The position numbers and the translations under genes are program-made. This document shows positions 9,765-19,335 of a DNA stretch of 64,000 nt, piece after piece. The DNA is from Seminavis robusta (lineage: Eukaryota > Bacillariophyta > Bacillariophyceae > Naviculales > Naviculaceae). The stretch lies in NCBI GenBank assembly GCA_903772945.1, contig CAICTM010000471.1, positions 1 through 64,000 on the forward strand, given 5' to 3'. The notes beneath the pieces were generated by a model. The model saw only the letters and a program-made list of their open reading frames with translations. It had not been told where the DNA came from and made no database searches. Position 1 is the stretch's first letter, and each line of letters begins with the position of its first letter.

Positions 9765-11094
9765 GGTAAAGATAGATGGTGCTTTCTAAAGAATGGCTTC
9801 TTGTGGAGGTGTGTACAGCTGGCCTTGTTCCTGCCAAGCCTGGCACGGTATCAAGCGTTAGGTCTTTTATGGCGGTCGGAAGGGAATGTCAAGTACTAGT
9901 TACATTGGTGTAATAACTTTTTAGCGGAATCAAACCTCGGACAGAACGAGGGAGCTGTCCGACACCACTAGCTAGTACGCTGCATGTACAATGGCTGCTT
10001 CGAAAATTGCGTTTTGTGCGTTGGAAAGAGAATTTTGTGAGGGTGGAGGAAGGCTCCCAAGACCGCCGGGCTTCCAACAAGAGTTTGGACCCACACTTGA
10101 CTTGATCTTATCACGCTCCTCGGGGTTCCACGGCTGCCTGGCTCCCGGTCATATCAGTTCAATTTTCGCTCATTGTTGATGCAAGCCACGGTTGCATCCG
10201 GTGGTGTGTAACAGTAGAGAGCCATGGTCTGGCACAATGAAATCAATGGGGTTCCTTTCCCCATGCTTTGAAGAGCACTCGATCGAATTGGCTGCCCTGG
10301 AACGGCCCCCAACCGATTTTGCCATCAAGCAACGGTAGATCTGCATTCAGTTTCTGCTACCAGTAACTACATGCTGTATCCCTCCGTTGTCCGTCCTGGC
10401 TGGGAGCTCCTTGGTTGCAGAGCATGTTTCCTTGTCAGGGTCCGAGCTGAAACTGTCGTCGCCTCCTTTCGACAGGTCCTACCGGTACCATGATTCTGGA
10501 TGCGATTGCAACCTTCTCTGCTACTCTTGTTCTTCATTTGTGCGTAGCAAAGGGTTTACGTAACCAAGCAATCGAGCTGGCAATCTAGTTGGCCAGCCAA
10601 CAGCAACCGAGCTTGCCAGACGACAGGACTTCCTCAGAGCAATTGAGCGCCGAACCTGAGAGAAGACTCTCCCTTGTGTTTGGGGTGGCTTGGCCCTCAG
10701 TGGCTGCTTCTTTTGATTGTTCGCTTCATCTTTCGCAAAATTGCTGAACTGAAAACACTCCCGAGGGACGATACCCGTACGCTGTGCTAGTACTGATTGG
10801 ATACTAAAAATATTGTCACGAAGAAGCCTGCAGTTGTGCGCTGCCGCTCCCCAGCCAACGTCCACTTTAAAAAGCTTGCCATAAAACAAAAAAAGCAGTT
10901 TCAATGCAATACTGTAGTCTACAATTTTCAATCTAAACTATTGATGCAGCTCACTGATCGGACAAGCAACATCTCGCTCCAAGCCATGTGAGTTGAGGTC
11001 GGCATCGTCTTTTGCCTGGGTGCAACCACTACTGACGAGTGGTTGCTTTTTGTCTCATCATCCAGGCAGCCCAGTGGTCATGTTGTCATAGTAA
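9765..11094. other. intergenic, no supported gene
   Basis: About 1.3 kb. The longest frame (minus, 10521-10931, 136 codons) has no domain and unusual composition and is not called. The segment has no clear repeat, apart from scattered TAGCTAGTA and GGTACC palindromes. Confidence 0.45.
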
Positions 11095-12387
11095 TCATGC
11101 GTCGTTGTTGTCTTCCTCAATTTCTGCCACGATATTGCTGGCAACATCGACCAACAGTTTCACGAGCCCCCCCAACAGGACTGCTCCTCCCGCATAAACG
11201 TACCAGGGTTGTACGCCGTCACCTCCAACGGTCAATGCCTTTCCAACGACGCCCGTGTAAACGTACGCCAATGTGCCCGGTGCAAATCCCAGCAGTGTCC
11301 CCCAAAAGAAGGAGGCAAAATCAATACTGGTGGCACCATACAGGTAGTTGGAAAGGGCAAAGGGGAAGAGTGGTGATAATCTCAACAAGAGCATCAATTT
11401 GAATCCTTCCTTTCCAATGGCCTTGTCCATTTTGGCAAATTTGGGTGTCTCTTGCATCCATTGTTCCACCGTGGTACGCAGCAGTGTCCGGCCAATGACA
11501 AAACTAATCGACGCGGCAATGCTGGCACTGACGAGCACCACCAATGTTCCGGTGGAGACTCCAAAGAGGTATCCTGCCGACGCCGTGAGTGGGATTGCCG
11601 GAATGGCCAGTACTTCGGCAATGGTGTACATGAGTCCAAAATACAAGGGGCCGGCAGGGCCCATGCCCGCCACCAAATCCGTGACCTGTTCCAAGGCAGC
11701 GGTCGGATCTTGAAAAAATTGTCCCACGGCATCCGAGATATCCGCGGCGGGGCTGTATGTTGGGTTGTCATATTAGTATGTATTGCGTGAGCATCAGAAC
11801 AGAACATGAAAAACAGTGTCAGACAAGTCGACTCTGATACTATGAATGTACGGTATGTCACATTCCATCCAACCAGAAAACGATAGAAGAAAGGTATCAA
11901 TCAAGAGACTTGACACCAATCAATCGTACTGTACCGTACTGCACTGCACTTACAGAATTCCAGTCATGCCGGCTCCTACAGCCAACGCTGCCAATGCCGT
12001 CACGATGGGCACGAGATTGTCGGTTATGGCCTTGCTGTTGTTGTTGTCGTCTAGGCGGTCGACCAAGTTTCCCATGGACTGATTCGTTCCCTCGGTGGTA
12101 TCTTGTGGAAAGAAAAACGCAAAGGGGCTGTCGCTACTACCACTCGTTCCTGGTGTCTCAAAATCCGACGCTTGAATCATGGTCTTGCTTTCTTGTGTCT
12201 GTTCCAGTTCTGCTTCCGTCATGAATGGGATCTGCCACTTGTTGCCCACATGCCGCAGAGTCAAAAGATTTCGGGCTCTTGGTTGGATTGTGTTGGGTGC
12301 AAAAGCACCTGCCGCCGACAATGCAAGGCTAAGAACCAGCAAACGCTGCTGGTGTCGTCTGTTGTGTGATGAGTGATAATACACCAT
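11095..12387 (-). CDS. plastid-targeted VTT-domain (DedA/TVP38/TMEM64) membrane protein, two exons
   Basis: Exon 1 runs 12387-11954 (donor GTAAGTG) and exon 2 runs 11752-11095 (acceptor ATACAG). The intron contains a perfect TACTAAT branch point, and the join restores frame as GIL-PAADISDAVGQFF, giving 363 residues. The N-terminus is a signal peptide ending LSAAGAFAPN, an ASAFAP-like motif that routes diatom proteins into the plastid. Residues 40-140 are hydrophilic. The C-terminal part is the VTT domain: VLAIPAIPLTASAGYLFG, then a basic cytosolic helix, then FKLMLLLRLSPLFPFALSNY, the diagnostic F-hxR-xSPhxPF block, and GFAPGTLAYVYTG. VTT proteins scramble or move lipids; here a plastid-membrane role is inferred. 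Confidence 0.87.
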
Positions 12388-13142
12388 GGTCTTGATTATT
12401 GGTTTACTTGACTGGGACGATGGGATGAACGGTACGTGGGTGTTACAGTGTAGCAAGAAAATAGCCAAATTGCAAAAGAGTGCGAAAAGAAAAGAAAGAA
12501 TTCGATTCCGCAAACTCATCAGCTCACAAAAACCAAAAACACACACTAGCAACCAACGCATAAAAGCTGACCAAGTCGGATCTGAAACCATCATCCTCGT
12601 CCAACAGAAGTTCCAGAACACATCACAGATTCGATTCAACAGGTGGATGTCTACGTGTCCTCAAAACGGACGTTGGTGGGAGATGATGATGCAGTGTTGG
12701 GGACCAAAGGAGGTGTCCAAAGTGGGGGCAATTGAACTCGCCACGTCAGCGAATCTGGCTCTTCAACCGTCACTCATTTTATTAAAAAGCTAATGTCACA
12801 CCACTACTCAAGAGATTAATTACTATGATATGTTTTGATAGTAACGACTTATCCCTTTGCTTACTGTACTGGTAGTAGACTAGGTCTGAGGTTTGGAATG
12901 TTGAGGTAGATGCGGTAAAGCTTAAACACTTGATTTACCTCAACTACTATTCTAAAGCCTGATGCCTCCACAAAGATCCGTCATTCAAGCAAGATGATGA
13001 TGCTGCCACAAATCTGTCACCAATCCAACAATTCAACAAGTAACAAAACAAGACACTTCGAATCTTCAATCTGTCAAATACTAGCTCTAGCTAGCTAGTT
13101 CTGGGACAGTAGACAAATAATAATATATGAAACCAAGAAGTC
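12388..13142. other. intergenic, divergent promoter region
   Basis: This separates the VTT gene and the next gene, which are transcribed away from each other. The only structure is a CTAG array at about 13083-13099, less than 60 bases before the next ATG, and pyrimidine/AC-rich leader sequence. No gene is supported. Confidence 0.45.
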
Positions 13143-14375
13143 ATGAAGCAGCTTATTAGCTTGGCTTGGTTATTCTGCTTGCTCCTTGGTTGCAGCCAAG
13201 TCAACACAGTCTCTGCCTTTGTGGTGGTTCCATACCGGAACAAGAGCAACGGGAATTGCTGTAGCAGATTCTGTGGCCATGCAACCACCAGCACTATCCG
13301 AGGATGTAGTAACAATAATCCACCAACATGGCTGAAATTATCCTCCAAACAAGAAAATGATGATGAGATGGAAGAAGAACAACCCACGAAAAAGAGAAGC
13401 CGCATAAGACGGATTGTCACATTTCCCTATCGACGCATCCAAAAATTACTGGCCAAAAGACGGGCAGCAAAAGCAGAACAGCGATCGACAACTGCAGCAA
13501 CAACAACAGAATTGGTCAATGGAGAAAGAGAAGGAGATTCCAAGGCAATCCCAATATCTCTGCAAACAGCAGAAGAAGATACCCCAACCAGTTCTGTAGT
13601 AGAGATCAGTTTTTCGGATGGGTCCGAAACCCACGAGGATGCCGAGACAGAATCTACATCAGAGGTGACAGAATCTACATTAGAGGTGACAGAACCGGTG
13701 GATCAAGTCAATGGTTTTTCTGCTACCATCAGCAGCAGTGAGGCTCTGGAAGAGGAGACCGAAACAGAAACATCTGATGCCGACACCACTGCTGAAACAG
13801 CTGCTGAAACCAGCACTTCTGACGACAATAACGACAATGTTAAAAAATGGGCCACAGCCGCTCCTTCCGTCGATTTGACGGGAGATTGGGAACTCCTCAT
13901 CACGGACGAATTCAAAAGAGAGTACGACGACTATCTACGACTTTTAGATCAACCGGCATTTGTTCGATCCGTCGCATTGTCCATTGTGGGATTGACCACG
14001 GAAGAAACCATTCAAAAGGACGGAGGACGCAATCTCTTTATCAGAGGACGAAATGTCCGTGGTGTATGGGAACGTACACTCTCCTCCACGGGCGACACGG
14101 AAGAATCCTACATTATTACCACGGCCGACAATGAACAAGTACAGGCGGAATCATGGTGGGAAGACGCTGGCACCAAGCATCGATCCTGGTTGCGGGGGGT
14201 TTCCAACTACGGTGGTGGTTCCTTTGAAAGTCTACGGTATTTGGAAACAGCACCCAACAAGGACACAACAGAACCGCCACGAAAAGTACTGGTGTGCGAA
14301 TCCACCTTTCATCCCGATGATACAACCCGAGAAAAGGCACATGTCACTTGGAGATTTCAACGGAAACAACCATGA
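13143..14375 (+). CDS. plastid-targeted protein with a C-terminal lipocalin/FABP-like domain
   Basis: A 410-residue product. The N-terminus is a hydrophobic signal peptide (LISLAWLFCLLLGCSQV) followed by VSAFVVVPY, a plastid-import motif of the ASAFAP type. Residues 45-235 are Arg/Lys-rich and then Glu/Thr/Ser-rich, probably disordered, with the imperfect repeat TESTSEVTESTLEVTE. From about residue 235 (VDLTGDWELLITDEFKREYD) a compact domain begins with the GxW motif typical of lipocalin and fatty-acid-binding beta barrels, and strands such as ESYIITTADNEQVQAESWW and SFESLRYLE follow. A hydrophobic-ligand-binding role in the plastid is inferred; the ligand is unknown. Confidence 0.7.
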   Translation: MKQLISLAWLFCLLLGCSQVNTVSAFVVVPYRNKSNGNCCSRFCGHATTSTIRGCSNNNPPTWLKLSSKQENDDEMEEEQPTKKRSRIRRIVTFPYRRIQKLLAKRRAAKAEQRSTTAATTTELVNGEREGDSKAIPISLQTAEEDTPTSSVVEISFSDGSETHEDAETESTSEVTESTLEVTEPVDQVNGFSATISSSEALEEETETETSDADTTAETAAETSTSDDNNDNVKKWATAAPSVDLTGDWELLITDEFKREYDDYLRLLDQPAFVRSVALSIVGLTTEETIQKDGGRNLFIRGRNVRGVWERTLSSTGDTEESYIITTADNEQVQAESWWEDAGTKHRSWLRGVSNYGGGSFESLRYLETAPNKDTTEPPRKVLVCESTFHPDDTTREKAHVTWRFQRKQP

Positions 14376-14791
14376 AAACAAGATGGCAGCAGGAGTTTAA
14401 AATCATAGTAGTAGAAGTAAAGAGAGCTCCTTTAACTAGCTAGCACTGCAACCATATTAGGTCCAGATCTTCCGACATCAAGAGATATGCTTGCAGCTGT
14501 GCTCACTACGGGTAACGGTAACACGCGGAGTAATGCTTCGACTTGAAAAGAAAAGTGGAACGTTTTGCCAAGTACATCTAGCTACAGAGTTAAAGTCTCC
14601 ACATAGCATGTAACTATTTGTATCCAAACATCCCCAAGTTAGCTGCCTTTCCACTCCATGAATCATTGGGACCACCGGAACAAACCATCTGTCAAATCAT
14701 GATCGATGGACCCATTCCCAAGTGCTTGTTGAATTTTTTGGAAATAAGCATTTTGATTATTCGACCCCGCCTTGCATACTTGTGCCAAAGA
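14376..14791. other. intergenic between converging genes
   Basis: About 400 bases holding both 3' ends. A CTAG word pair is present at 14438. Nothing else is seen. Confidence 0.4.
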
Positions 14792-16135
14792 CTAGCTACA
14801 GTACCGGTAAGGGTTGGGCGGCTTCAAAGTGAGCTTGCAGGTACCAGTACCCTGGCGACAACGTATCTCAAAGACGTCATGGCAATCAGCACAGATTTCC
14901 TTCGAGCACTCTGAGCAAGCATAGATCTTGCTGCACCGTGGACAGGAAACTATCTCGCATTCTGCGCACTGGAACTTCTCTCCATGAGATCCCTTGCCAC
15001 ATGCTTCGCAGCGAAAGTATTCTTCATGGCAAGAACAATGATGATCTTGACAGGCAGAGCAAAAAGTGCCCTTATCACAGGAGTTGCATAAAGCAACCGT
15101 ACACAGGTCACAACAAAAATATTCCTTGCAATCGTGGCAATACCTTTTGGAGCAAACTGCGCAGCAAAAGCTGGTGTCAAAGCTGCATTCATTGCAACCA
15201 TGCAGCTGGCCACATTCGTCACACTTGACCGGTTCAAAACACTCTTTGCAATAACCATCTCCGCATGTAGTGCAGGACCATGACTCCCCACAAGATTTGC
15301 AGTAATAATCATTACAAGACACACATAAGCGATGATCTTGGCAATCACGACAGAATGACGTGTCACATTCATCACAATGGAACCCAATCTCGTTGAAACA
15401 CTCAAGGCACTCATAGTTGTCACAATCAAAGCACTCCAGGAAATTTTCTTGGCCGCCACAACATCTGCCAGGACAGAAACCAAGTCCGCAGTGGCAATGC
15501 TCGATTTCTTTACCGGTACAGCCTTCTCTTCCACAGTGCATCTCTTGGCAGGCATTGCAAAACCCCATAGAGCTCAAATGGTAGCAAGATTGACACTCCT
15601 TATGCTGACAATCATGGCATTGATATCGAGACACTTCAGCCATGCTTTCAAATTGCTCACAACGACTGCAGCGCTCGCGATCAAATTCAGCCTCAACACA
15701 GTCTGCGCACTCAATGTGGACCACACTGGTCCTACTAGCATTTTTGCTGTCCATTTTCTCTGCGATCCCGTTGCCAATGTTCGCCTTGACTTCAGCTTTC
15801 TCATCATAGCCTTCAGCCGCAACAGTTTCAGTTTCATTGGCGCTATTCTGATCCTCATCGCCGCTATTTTGATCCTCATCGTCACCTTGATGATCATCGC
15901 TTTCTTCCATGTCTTCCAGGTCTCTTCGACGATCCACCTGGGATTCCAGTTTAGAACCATGTATACTACAGTAGTAGCTCTTTAGATCAAAATGCTTGGA
16001 TAGATCCTCTACTGCCAGGCAACTGAGGATGCTGTCACGGTCCAAAAATCCCAGCACTTGCTCTGCCATGACATGACTCGTGAGGCCAGTGTTGAGGGCA
16101 TTGCTCTTGGTGCGACAGTTCTGGTCAGATGCCAT
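14792..16135 (-). CDS. cysteine-rich multi-zinc-binding protein
   Basis: A 447-residue product; the frame opens two codons earlier with TTG, so ATG 16135 is used. Residues 15-50 (VMAEQVLGFLDRDSILSCLA) form an F-box-like amphipathic stretch. Residues 75-130 are acidic, with a short tandem repeat (DEDQNS twice). From about residue 140 to 430 the protein has many CxxC pairs spaced 8-14 residues apart, alternating with aromatic residues (for example CDECDTSFCRDCQDH and CTTCGDGYCKECF). This resembles chained B-box/RING-like or treble-clef fingers that bind several zinc ions. A ubiquitin-ligase-associated or scaffold role is possible but not shown; no canonical RING spacing is evident. The terminal NPYRYCS is close to a CTAG/GGTACC palindrome downstream. 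Confidence 0.66.
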   Translation of the reverse strand: MASDQNCRTKSNALNTGLTSHVMAEQVLGFLDRDSILSCLAVEDLSKHFDLKSYYCSIHGSKLESQVDRRRDLEDMEESDDHQGDDEDQNSGDEDQNSANETETVAAEGYDEKAEVKANIGNGIAEKMDSKNASRTSVVHIECADCVEAEFDRERCSRCEQFESMAEVSRYQCHDCQHKECQSCYHLSSMGFCNACQEMHCGREGCTGKEIEHCHCGLGFCPGRCCGGQENFLECFDCDNYECLECFNEIGFHCDECDTSFCRDCQDHRLCVSCNDYYCKSCGESWSCTTCGDGYCKECFEPVKCDECGQLHGCNECSFDTSFCCAVCSKRYCHDCKEYFCCDLCTVALCNSCDKGTFCSACQDHHCSCHEEYFRCEACGKGSHGEKFQCAECEIVSCPRCSKIYACSECSKEICADCHDVFEIRCRQGTGTCKLTLKPPNPYRYCS

Positions 16136-17255
16136 GTTCAATTTCGGTTTGGGGAATCAGATACTGCTAGCTAGCTAGCAGTATCAGTGGAGGAATAATG
16201 GATCAGTAAGCTCTTCCACACAGAGGACAAGGTCTCACAGTGCAGCGCGGCTGGTGGCTGTTGATATCTTGATGATATCATACATATCTTTCGCCGTCGT
16301 TGCGTTTAGCCAGCAAGGCGGAATTGTCACTCACAAGCATGCAGTCACTTTGAGTAATGGTGTTTGGTGTTTGTTGTCGCCAGGGTTCCTTCGTTCATCG
16401 TTTCGACCATCGTCAAAGGGAAGTACAATAACCTGGACTCGCCTCCTATCAAGATGATGTTGCCTCCTCCTATTTACTCTTTACAGCGGCTACTCATGCT
16501 CGACCATGAAAGGCTCCTCTTGTTTCGATCCGTAGGCTGGCAAATGACTTCTTTCTTCTTCTGTTCGACTCATCATCCACGTTCCGCGCGGGGACCTCGT
16601 TTCTCTCAAGGCCGGCATAACATGACACGAAGCCTCTGCTATCTACCACGAGCGAGTTCTGTAGAGGAACGCCCTTCCACCACGCAGTGGTGAACTGGCC
16701 CGGCCGGCTTCGACCTAAATGTCAATCCTATCGGATTTCCATTTAGGTCTCATCCGGCCGGGCTCGCTCCCGGGCAGTGAACCACATGAGGTGGAAGGGC
16801 GTATCTTCTGGAACCATGTGACAATTTCACCCCTAAGTAACCAATTGGAGTTTTCTAAATAAAGATATTTTTAGCTCACATTTTGAGTTTGAAGCCAACC
16901 AAATGGCGCCATTTTGGGCTGCAGCACGCTCCACTCCAGTTGCAAATCCGATCCAATTTGCAGCACACCGCCATTGAACAGCCACAACATCACGCAACCA
17001 ACCGTCACCGTTGTGGAGTCACTAGTGGCTCCTATTGCCGACTTTACCGCTTCTCCTATTGTGGCCTTCACCGGTACCAGTCAAAGGTCACGCCATCTCC
17101 AGTCAAAAGGCTAGTTCTTTTTCCTCATTGATCTTGTTGCCTCTGGGTGGTGAGTGACCAGAGTGCCGAGTCGAGTCATCGATCGAGTTCCGTCAGTGGT
17201 GTCAGTGTCCTCTTCGCTCACGTCAGTTCCACCGCCTCTTTGTCAGCAGGTCACC
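16136..17255. other. intergenic flank upstream of the Crypton
   Basis: Contains a CTAG array at 16167-16181 just upstream of the Cys-rich gene, a fold-back element at 16670-16801, and about 450 bases of leader before the recombinase start. Short frames here carry no domain. The left border of the Crypton could not be found. Confidence 0.45.
16670..16801. repeat. imperfect hairpin element, second fold-back family
   Basis: The left arm CGCCCTTCCACCACGCAGTG, GTGAACTGGCCCGGCCGG and GACCTAAATG is mirrored by the right arm CATTTAGGTC, CCGGCCGGG, CAGTGAACCACATGAGGTGG and AAGGGCG, with a loop of about 18 bases (TCAATCCTATCGGATTTC). The stem has small bulges. The sequence is unlike the A/T-rich fold-backs at 6603 and 24326. 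It has no coding capacity and looks like a MITE or a structured RNA-like hairpin. Confidence 0.72.
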
Positions 17256-19331
17256 ATGTCAACTGGTCGCTCCACTCGCTCCAAAGGGTCCTTCCAAGAT
17301 ACTGGTCGATCTCTCTTCTCCCAGATTGCCTCAATAGCAGAAGCCACTGCCAATGGCAATGAAAGAGCATTGTTGGCGGTACAGGAAGAATTTGATGGGG
17401 CCGAAGATGACGAAGAGATTGTCGAATTTACTCAACACAACAGTCAAGGAACTGTACACTGGAGTCAAGCCACTGGTGAACTTACCGTGCAGGGTAAGGC
17501 CGACGCTGAAGACGAATTCAATTTACCCCCTCCAGATGACTCTTCGGATTCTAGCGAGGACGAAGACGAAGACGACCGTGGCTCTGGAAGCGAAGATGGC
17601 TCTCCCTTGCAACTCGCTCAACTCTCTGCCGTTTCTCCAGACGACACCTCCAACAAGGAAAACTGCCATACCTTCTCTCAAGTCGAAAATGCCAGCCTCC
17701 TTCTCCAATTTCGACCTCCAGCCGCCGCGGCACCAGCCAATCCCCCACCGCCGCTCCCAGCCGATCCAAAGCAAGCGCGGAAAATGAGACTCCGATCGGC
17801 CCACCAAGAGCAGCAAGAGTCGAACCGTGCCGCCGCCCTTCATTCGTTTGACGATCGTTGGGAGAAACAAGATCGGGCTTTTGGCGAATCGGGTGAATGT
17901 ATCACCAATTTCGACACGGAACCAAAAGACGATCCTCCAGGTCAGGTAGACGACACGCCAGAGCGGGACGAGGAACAGGACGAGGATGACGCTCATTCCA
18001 CTGTAGCCTCCACCGTTGGATCTCGTGGTAGCAAACGCAAAAGAGGCAAACACAAGAAATCGCCCCGTCGCACCACCCATGAAGGAACTGGTTGTCCACT
18101 CGTAGGAAATGCTGGTGCCATCGTGCCTCATCCGGAGCACCACCGTCAAAATCATCCTCTTGTGACAGGGACCGCCAAGAAACCGGGGCCGAACCCATAC
18201 CAAAAGAAGTCGAAGTCTGTCGCTCGTCCCCTTCCAACCAAACAAACTCGATCTCAATCCAAGGCTCCACCGAATCCCGCTCCACTTTGTTCTCCCGCGC
18301 TTGAAGAATTTGCCCTTCCCGCAAGTACTCAAGAAGAAAGCGAGAGTCTAGAAGAGATCTGCCGCCTGATGAATCAGTCCACCGAAGATTTTGGAGACGA
18401 ACAAGATCTGGTTGACAACTGTAAGCGTGGCAGCAACACCCAGGCACGTGAAGCGCGGAAGTTGGCTTGTGTCAAACGGATGGAAGATACTCTGAAGGAT
18501 TCGAACCAAGACTGGTCCCGGCGGCTCTTGGTCAAAGTCAACTGTCGATACCTCCAAGCCAAGGGAGATTTTGTCGCGTTGGATTACGTCTTGTATGACT
18601 ATCTGGAAGGCGAAAAGACTCCTTGGAAGCGTAGCTTGATGAACCGCATCATCACACTTTGTGGCGTCAAGTGGAAGAAGAAGTCGGCCGGTGTCATTGG
18701 CGGTGAAGTAGGCGGTGAACTCCAACCAGGCTCTCTCATGAAGACCATCCGTGACCTCTTGTGCAAGCTCCGCGAACGGAACATTGATTACGACGTCAAA
18801 GAGTTCTCCGGAGTTGGTGAATTCAATGGAGTTGTCACAGACAAGATGCAGCGCCATTACAAGGAGGATCATAGCTATGGAACCTTGCCCAACCAGAAGC
18901 GTGCTCCCAAAGATTACATCGTTCTTTTGATGCAAGCAATCCAGAACAAGAAACTCGATCCTGAAAACAATCTCGATCATTTGGTCTTCGTCGTCATCTT
19001 TTGTCTTGGATATTATTGTGCTTTCCGTGGCGGGGAGGATCATTCGGGGTTGCACATCAACGATATTGGCTTCGGTTTCTTCAACGCAGAGTATGGTGGC
19101 TGGGAAGGCCGCGAGTATGTTTGGGTAAACATCTGCGCCAGCAAGGCCACAAAGTTGAGCACCAAATATCCGCACATCAAACCTAACCAGCGCACCAAGC
19201 TCTTCATTCCAGATGATCATGACTTGAAAGGTTGGACTCCTGTCCGATACTTCAAATTGTACCTGTCGTACACCCACCCGGAAGCCAGACATTGTCAGCG
19301 ACAAAACACGAACCATAAGCCACTGCGCTGA
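17256..19331 (+). CDS. Crypton recombinase, N-terminal and first catalytic part
   Basis: The frame is open from a GTG at 17154, but ATG 17256 (MSTGRSTRSKGS) is the first Met, giving 691 codons. Residues 1-330 are disordered: acidic clusters (SSDSSEDEDEDDRGSGSEDG), Pro-rich stretches and basic nuclear-localisation-like RGSKRKRGKHKKS. From about residue 400 a helical core-binding domain follows (KLACVKRMEDTLK...WSRRLLVKVNCRYLQA). The catalytic domain starts near VFVVIFCLGYYCAFRGGEDH. The reading ends at the TGA at 19329-19331, just after YLSYTHPEA. The homologous reading goes on one base out of phase (next feature), so a frameshift or small deletion lies between about 19285 and 19336. Confidence 0.7.
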   Translation: MSTGRSTRSKGSFQDTGRSLFSQIASIAEATANGNERALLAVQEEFDGAEDDEEIVEFTQHNSQGTVHWSQATGELTVQGKADAEDEFNLPPPDDSSDSSEDEDEDDRGSGSEDGSPLQLAQLSAVSPDDTSNKENCHTFSQVENASLLLQFRPPAAAAPANPPPPLPADPKQARKMRLRSAHQEQQESNRAAALHSFDDRWEKQDRAFGESGECITNFDTEPKDDPPGQVDDTPERDEEQDEDDAHSTVASTVGSRGSKRKRGKHKKSPRRTTHEGTGCPLVGNAGAIVPHPEHHRQNHPLVTGTAKKPGPNPYQKKSKSVARPLPTKQTRSQSKAPPNPAPLCSPALEEFALPASTQEESESLEEICRLMNQSTEDFGDEQDLVDNCKRGSNTQAREARKLACVKRMEDTLKDSNQDWSRRLLVKVNCRYLQAKGDFVALDYVLYDYLEGEKTPWKRSLMNRIITLCGVKWKKKSAGVIGGEVGGELQPGSLMKTIRDLLCKLRERNIDYDVKEFSGVGEFNGVVTDKMQRHYKEDHSYGTLPNQKRAPKDYIVLLMQAIQNKKLDPENNLDHLVFVVIFCLGYYCAFRGGEDHSGLHINDIGFGFFNAEYGGWEGREYVWVNICASKATKLSTKYPHIKPNQRTKLFIPDDHDLKGWTPVRYFKLYLSYTHPEARHCQRQNTNHKPLR

Positions 19332-19335
19332 ATGA

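Noticed and set aside
10521-10931. Minus-strand frame of 136 codons
   Set aside because: No domain, no signal and intergenic-like composition, in a region without other coding evidence.
14950-15985. Antisense and alternate-frame stretches over the Cys-rich gene (about 200 codons each)
   Set aside because: The Cys-rich frame has the stronger pattern (regular CxxC), and the others have no domain.
17154-17255. Longer N-terminus for the recombinase from GTG 17154
   Set aside because: There is no ATG, and the extra residues have no special pattern; eukaryotic starts at GTG are rare.
18348-19316. Minus-strand frame of 322 codons within the Crypton
   Set aside because: The plus frame has recombinase motifs; the antisense is a shadow.
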